Source: Notospermus geniculatus (taxonomy: Eukaryota; Nemertea; Pilidiophora; Heteronemertea; Lineidae). From it: a stretch of DNA of 64,000 nt. The stretch is taken from positions 424,705 through 488,704 of the forward strand of contig NMRB01000039.1 in NCBI GenBank assembly GCA_002633025.1. The letters run 5' to 3'. The notes beneath the pieces are model-generated. The model did not search any database. It was not told the DNA's origin and saw only the letters and a list, made by a program, of their open reading frames with translations. This document shows positions 58,886 through 64,000 of this stretch, piece after piece. A program made the translations under genes and the position numbers. Every line of letters begins with the position of its first letter. The stretch's first letter is position 1.

Positions 58886-60055
58886 TTATCTGGCCTTATC
58901 TCCTTCAACTGAACGATAAAGATTTAAATCTGAGATAAAGCCTCCATTCAAGCAAGCTGTGATTGAAAGGCCATTTGAACATGATAGCACCTGCTGATTT
59001 TAATCGCAAAGAAAACTAATATCGATACCAGTTAATTACTGATCAGCTTGCAAACGTAAAGGTTGTACAGTATAGGACCTTAGTCCAAATATGGTAAGGC
59101 ACATGCACCAACTGAAAGCACTAAGTCTTCTTTTAAAAACCACCTTATTTTAAAATAGATCTTGGCGCAAAATTTTGATGATACACAGTATATTTACACT
59201 TGTTTTTAACTCCACTTCAAAAAACAACACTCAGGATGAAAGAGTGCTTTACCAATCAACTGTCACACATGCAACTCTAAAATGTTGACATTATCCTGCA
59301 ATGACCGTTAAAGAACTCTTCCTGTAACTCCAAGGAGACAGTGGTTTCCATGGCTTCTCTTTTGAAATCTCATCAAAAGGTTCTGAAAAGGATGCGTCTC
59401 ACAACTGATGCTTGTCCATTCCAGCACTTGTCTCTTTGTCAACATAAAGAAAGATTAAGATTAAACACAAAAGTTCAGAGCTCATGCTAAAAGATGTATC
59501 TTTTTCTGAGGCCAAGTGCGAAGAGAGGCAGAGAAACTGTGAACATCCTATCTTGTGAATTCCTGGAAGCCTGAGGGTCTAATGTCTGGTGTTGATTATT
59601 GCAACATGATTTGAAGATGGTTGAACATGAGTGAATGCCATTTGGGTGTTTTTCTTTTTTTTTTTATCTGAGGGCACATGATGAATAAATGGGACCCATC
59701 TGCCTTGTTCCATGTTCTTTTCGACAGCTGGTCAGCATTTGACTGTCTATGACATGATGTTCATTTAATCAATCGATAAGACAGTCCACAAAGACCCTTT
59801 AAAGAACCATTCCAAGATTATGCACGGAACTTTTTTACATCGTTTCCAATTTTGATATTTTAAATACAATCAAGGCCAACACCTGTATCTCCTGCCGAGT
59901 ATTGGTTCTTTGAGAGTGCAACACATGGATATGCATTAAGTACTCAAGCTGAAATTGAAACATTAAATAGCCTACCATATGCCTAGGAAGATACAGCTAG
60001 ATTATGGCCGGAATGAAATCATTTCAACTTCAATCATTTCAACACCTTAAATTCC
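58886..60055. repeat. Duplicated segment D, second copy
   Basis: Abuts the first copy with no spacer. The 4-bp word TTAT is shared by the left edge, the junction and the right edge. Differences from D1 are mostly single bases and short indels (for example loss of CTCAAGT near 58979). Confidence 0.93.
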
Positions 60056-62661
60056 TTATGGAACAAAGAAAAAATTACCTACATTTTAAATGGCTCGTCC
60101 TCTTTTGTGCCATCCAATGAAGAGGCCAGATTTGACGCCATATCCCATCACTTCCTTTAGATTCTGCCACTACAAACAGACACATATGCCGACACCATCC
60201 ACTGTGAAAAATACGCAGTCCACACTACCAACTGAATAATCCTAAACTATTAACATCCAATGAGGGTTTGATCTGTGCTGCACCTTCACCGGCGACCATT
60301 GCGACTGACAAAGATGTCTAGAGGGTTGCCAGCGACAACTGAGGGAGGATACTACGAGCATGCATTCGTTCGTTCACGAGGGATATGATCAATACAGTCA
60401 AAGTCTGTAGCTTTCATTTGGCAACCAGGCTACAGACTATAGGTGCAGTCGCTCTCAATCGACCACTTAATAGCAATAAGCATGGAGAGTAAACTAAAAG
60501 GCATTTTTTATTAAACATCAACATAGCAGCAAATATTTTTTATGAGATATTGACCATTCATTTATTACCTTTCTGCTAAAGTGGAAAAAGCATAAGAGCT
60601 AAAGCATAAACGGTTCATTACATTATGCATAAGCGGTGATCATACTGGTGGGTGTGATGGGACTAACTGTCGGTGATAGGTCCTTCAGGGAGAAGAGATT
60701 ATCCTGTTAAGGGAAGAAGTTTGGCCTGGTGGGATGTATACAGCATCAACAGGAATATGAACAAGAGGACTTTGCAGAACATTGGTAACTAGATTATGTA
60801 AGGAATGAATGCATCAGTTCTGCTGTCACTGCTGGCAAGAGAGGGTTCTTAAGACAAGGGAATTGTCCAAATTGCTTACAAGTTATGTGAATACCATTCA
60901 TGACACATCAGCTACTTAAGGTGTAGCCGATGTGCTCTTTATCGGGCTTACAGTGGGAAATGTAGTAGAAGGAAAAGAAAGAGCAGAAATTTACAGTCAG
61001 CCAAATCTCACTAATCTAAACTGAGTAATCAGCACACATTAAAAATTCATCCATTAGGAAGTAATTTTACAAGATACGAGTTTTTACCATGTCCACATTT
61101 CATCATGTTTGTCCACTGATTAAAACTACTAACAAGCAAGACAGGAAGCGGGATGCTAGTTTTTAGTTTGTGTACTGTGCTGACAGGAGATTTGCCACCT
61201 GGTAACTGAAAAGTAGCAGGTAAAAAACAACAGGTATGGAATTGGAATGTTATAGAAGAATTTAGGGGTGGTTAGGGGTGGTGTGGTACCTAATTTCCTG
61301 CAACCACTGTTACGTTCTGCACAAGCCTCTAGGAATGCTGGAACACAACATCTATGCTACAGATGAAGTATTGGCACTTTCTGTTATGATTTCCGTCTGT
61401 GAAAGTGATAATAATGCTGTTACATCACAAGTACATATATTTCCAAGTGAGGAATGCAGACTATGAGGACAATGCAGTGTGTGGACATTTCAGCATCCCA
61501 CTGCAGTAATTACCAAACGTTTCATCAGAATGTCAAATTCATACTGCAGACTTCAGTTTGTCAAAAGGTAAACTTAATTTTGGTTGCCACTTCAATCCCA
61601 AATTCATTTTCCCTGACGAAGAGTCGAGCACAGTTGAGTTCTTAAAGTTGATATAATCAATTTCAGATAGGTTTATACACCAAATGTCCATTTCAGCTCC
61701 AATAACTAGATATATTGATCAGGGGCCAACAATGGTTGCTATTTTATTATAGTGGGTGTATTGACTGTATCAACTGCAGTCGTAGACATTGACATTTCCA
61801 TAAAAAAATGATATTTATATAAAAAGGCAGGGTGGGGAGGGTAAATAGTTACTTGAATATCAAGTTCTATAAAGTCGAAATCAGTGATTTACTCACTTCA
61901 TAGAGGCAGAAGCAGCTTTTTTTCAAGGCTACATGTAGGCTTACAGCAAGCAAAGGTTAGTGTGCGAGATTTTGACTTAATTACTAGGATGTGTACACGT
62001 GGATCACCAGCACCTCAATATTTTTCGTTTGAGTTTATCTACCGTCTAAGGTATCAACGCAGTCAACATATCAGTGATATATCATCGATAGACTGCTGCT
62101 AGCTGATGAAAGCAATTTTTTGTGTTTCATTCTCAGAATATCTGATGTGAAAGTAATGACATATCGTACACTCAATTCATTCCAATGAGGAACCCGCACT
62201 ACTTTTTCTGCCAACAGGTTGGCACTCTCAGCGTTGCAACCAAAGACGTAAAAAACAGACAACTGACTTCGTGTCAAGAAGCACCGCAACATGGAGACAT
62301 CGAAGAAACGACAACCACTCACAGCACCTCTCCTTAGCAGTAGTTCAGCAATCCTCATTATAAAACAGAGCCTTAAAAGTGTCAATGTGTGATGACCAAA
62401 CACAAGCTGTGGGTGGACCAATCATCAAGGAACTGGACAAAAATATTTGACTTGGCAGATGAAATAAAATAACTTCTTTCAGAAAATGTGATGGAGCAAT
62501 AATCCTTTTATTTCTTCTTTGACAAAGAATAATTCAATTTGAATTCAATAAAAATTGGGTCAAATTTGTAGACTGTCAGGCAGTCGGTGTAACCTCATCA
62601 TCAAACGACTGATCAATAACCCACCTGAGGCTGAAAATCATTTGCTTATTTTAGCACCGAT

Positions 62662-62958
62662 TTACTGTTTATAGACATATTGGATAAAATGAGGAGGCAA
62701 TTTGGTAATGCAATAATTGACTAATAGAATGCCAACCAAAAATAGAGGTATTGATTGATTATTAAACTCTGGATGCATGTCTTCTGGCATATTTATTCTT
62801 ACACCAGATGTAATCAACAGTCCAAGGATGGATAAAAAAACACCAGCTCTAAGTCTGCACATCATTAGGAGTTTAAACTGATGCCCGATTCGCATTTTCC
62901 CTAAGGCTTCCACAGTAGAAATGGGTACCAAACCATGGGCACCAATTATTTTTGGCAT
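62662..62958 (-). CDS. Hydrophobic open frame, possible exon, unknown
   Basis: The 98-codon minus-strand frame has two likely membrane segments (around AGVFLSILGLLITSG and SIPLFLVGILLVNYC) joined by a short polar loop (MPEDMHPEFNNQ). A GTGTAAGA word after LLITSG could be a donor, so the frame may join two unrelated reading stretches. No family is recognised. It could be chance. Confidence 0.2.
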   Translation of the reverse strand: MPKIIGAHGLVPISTVEALGKMRIGHQFKLLMMCRLRAGVFLSILGLLITSGVRINMPEDMHPEFNNQSIPLFLVGILLVNYCITKLPPHFIQYVYKQ

Positions 62959-63183
62959 TGCTTCTCATCATCATATGGTCAAGACGAAATTTCACGATGA
63001 CTTGTGCTTTTGTCCTGCTTCATTGGTAATGCTTTAGGGTTTCTTTAGGTTCAACTGTCAAGATGTCATTGAGGTGGGAGAAAAAGTATCGGCCATGCCC
63101 CAACATGGTATCTTTAGCATTTTTCCACATCAGCACTAAGATGCAACAAACCACAATGTGTCAAGGCCTTTTTCAGTAGGGTT

Positions 63184-63304
63184 GGTATAATATGCAGGTT
63201 GCAGGCTGACTTGCAGGCAATAATATTTCCTATAGATTTGACTTTACCATTGAACACTCAACACTGATCCGCCTAACCATTAACCTGCAACCTGCACTTA
63301 TACC
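63184..63304. mobile_element. 121-bp MITE with GGTATAA-TGCAGGTTGCAGG ends
   Basis: The left end GGTATAATATGCAGGTTGCAGG (22 bases) and the reversed right end GGTATAAGTGCAGGTTGCAGG (21 bases) match with about one substitution and one indel, around an AT-rich centre. Only one copy is seen in the window. Confidence 0.7.
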
Positions 63305-64000
63305 GACATTTTCAATACACCAACATCTCCAAAATACAGCCCTGTTCCACCAGCCATGTTACATCATCCTCATTTGCCAATAAAAAAAACACTCATGAAA
63401 ATCTCCAAGCTCTAATTCCATCAAGTGGTCAGGAGAAAACCGTGACGTATCCATGACGACAGGGTGTCACATTCTTAATCTACGGTAGTTCAATCAGAGT
63501 GAACAAAGCTTGTTCATTCTAACCAATAATTTCTGCTCATGTGAGGTGATGTGTTGGCTGGCTTGTTGAAGATCATACACTCCACAAAGTGCCCTGCTTT
63601 GGCTGATTCTGGTTCTTGGCTTTAGGGTATTCTGTGAAATTCGTCAACTGGCATAATTGAACAAAGCAGGCAGGAGAAAAAAACATGACATGCCTTTTTA
63701 TAACTGCAATAACTAACCAGTATGAAAAGAGATGCTGTACTCTGTAGTGTCATCATTTGATAAATGAGCCTGACGAATTTGCTGCAGAAAAGCAGAACAC
63801 CTTCAAAAGCAAGAGGGCCCATTCTAATTCCCTCGCATCAATATACATGATGTAGAGTACATGTAGGGCCTATCTGCCAAGCTCTGTTGATTAGTGCAGA
63901 TTATTCTTGAGCACATGAAGGAGAGAAAAAAGTATAAGCAAATACCATTAGATTCAACAAAAAAATCACAGCCAGCTCTAGTATACCAGCATGGTAAACA

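Larger units (their letters stand above)
60056..64000. other. Single-copy 3' stretch, no confirmed gene
   Basis: Apart from a 121-bp MITE (63184-63304) and an unassigned hydrophobic frame (62662-62958) I see no supported feature. The frames at 61278-61645 and 62071-62421 have no recognisable motif. Confidence 0.6.

Noticed and set aside
1-64000. CRISPR-like or phage-like arrays
   Set aside because: The only direct repeats are tandem minisatellites without unique spacers; no prokaryotic gene organisation is present.
1-64000. Over-representation of TACATGTA as a regulatory code
   Set aside because: The word is frequent and scattered without fixed spacing or link to genes; similar enrichment is, to my knowledge, a genome-wide habit in many marine invertebrates, and I could not count it against a background model.

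Overview
This is a gene-poor, repeat-rich animal (metazoan) nuclear sequence. The one gene I can identify has six coding exons with canonical GT/AG junctions and encodes a homolog of vertebrate TP53I11. The AT-rich base composition, the frequent TACATGTA words and the dense load of short inverted-repeat DNA transposons suggest a highly heterozygous marine invertebrate. The sequence alone does not fix the phylum.

The window is organised around four pairs of direct, near-identical segments. Pair A is 1-6799 and 11169-17813, separated by 4.4 kb. Pair B is 20894-30482 and 31689-41722, separated by 1.2 kb. Pair C is 49129-53300 and 53301-57045, abutting. Pair D is 57707-58885 and 58886-60055, abutting. 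Two of the three N characters (17814, 41723) fall exactly where the second copy of A or B stops matching. The third (50277) replaces 113 bases that are present in the sister copy. The copies differ by scattered substitutions, small indels and several whole-transposon insertions with precise empty sites in the partner. The simplest reading is that both haplotypes of a heterozygous locus were laid end to end by the assembler. True recent tandem duplication remains possible, especially for C and D.

Pair B carries the only confident gene, a TP53I11-like multi-pass membrane protein on the minus strand. It appears twice (22450-29291 and 33595-40530). Each copy has six coding exons totalling 711 nt (236 residues) with all phases consistent. 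The first copy has an extra 30-bp duplication that creates a second in-frame splice donor. Elsewhere I see one orphan terminal-exon-like ORF (9509-9771), a frameshifted coding relic (about 10140-10766) and a broken mariner transposase.

The rest is mobile-element sequence. Elements with resolvable target duplications are a Harbinger-like MITE (TTA), a 471-bp TA element, a fold-back mariner built from two inverted transposase 3' ends (TA), a 685-bp element with 126-bp perfect inverted ends and a 9-bp target duplication (Mutator-like), and a three-copy TTAA family. There are also two copies of a CGTCG-rich inverted-repeat family, AT-rich palindromic arrays, tRNA-derived SINE fragments and several short MITEs. 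No prokaryotic features, CRISPR arrays, rRNA genes or intact tRNA genes were seen.
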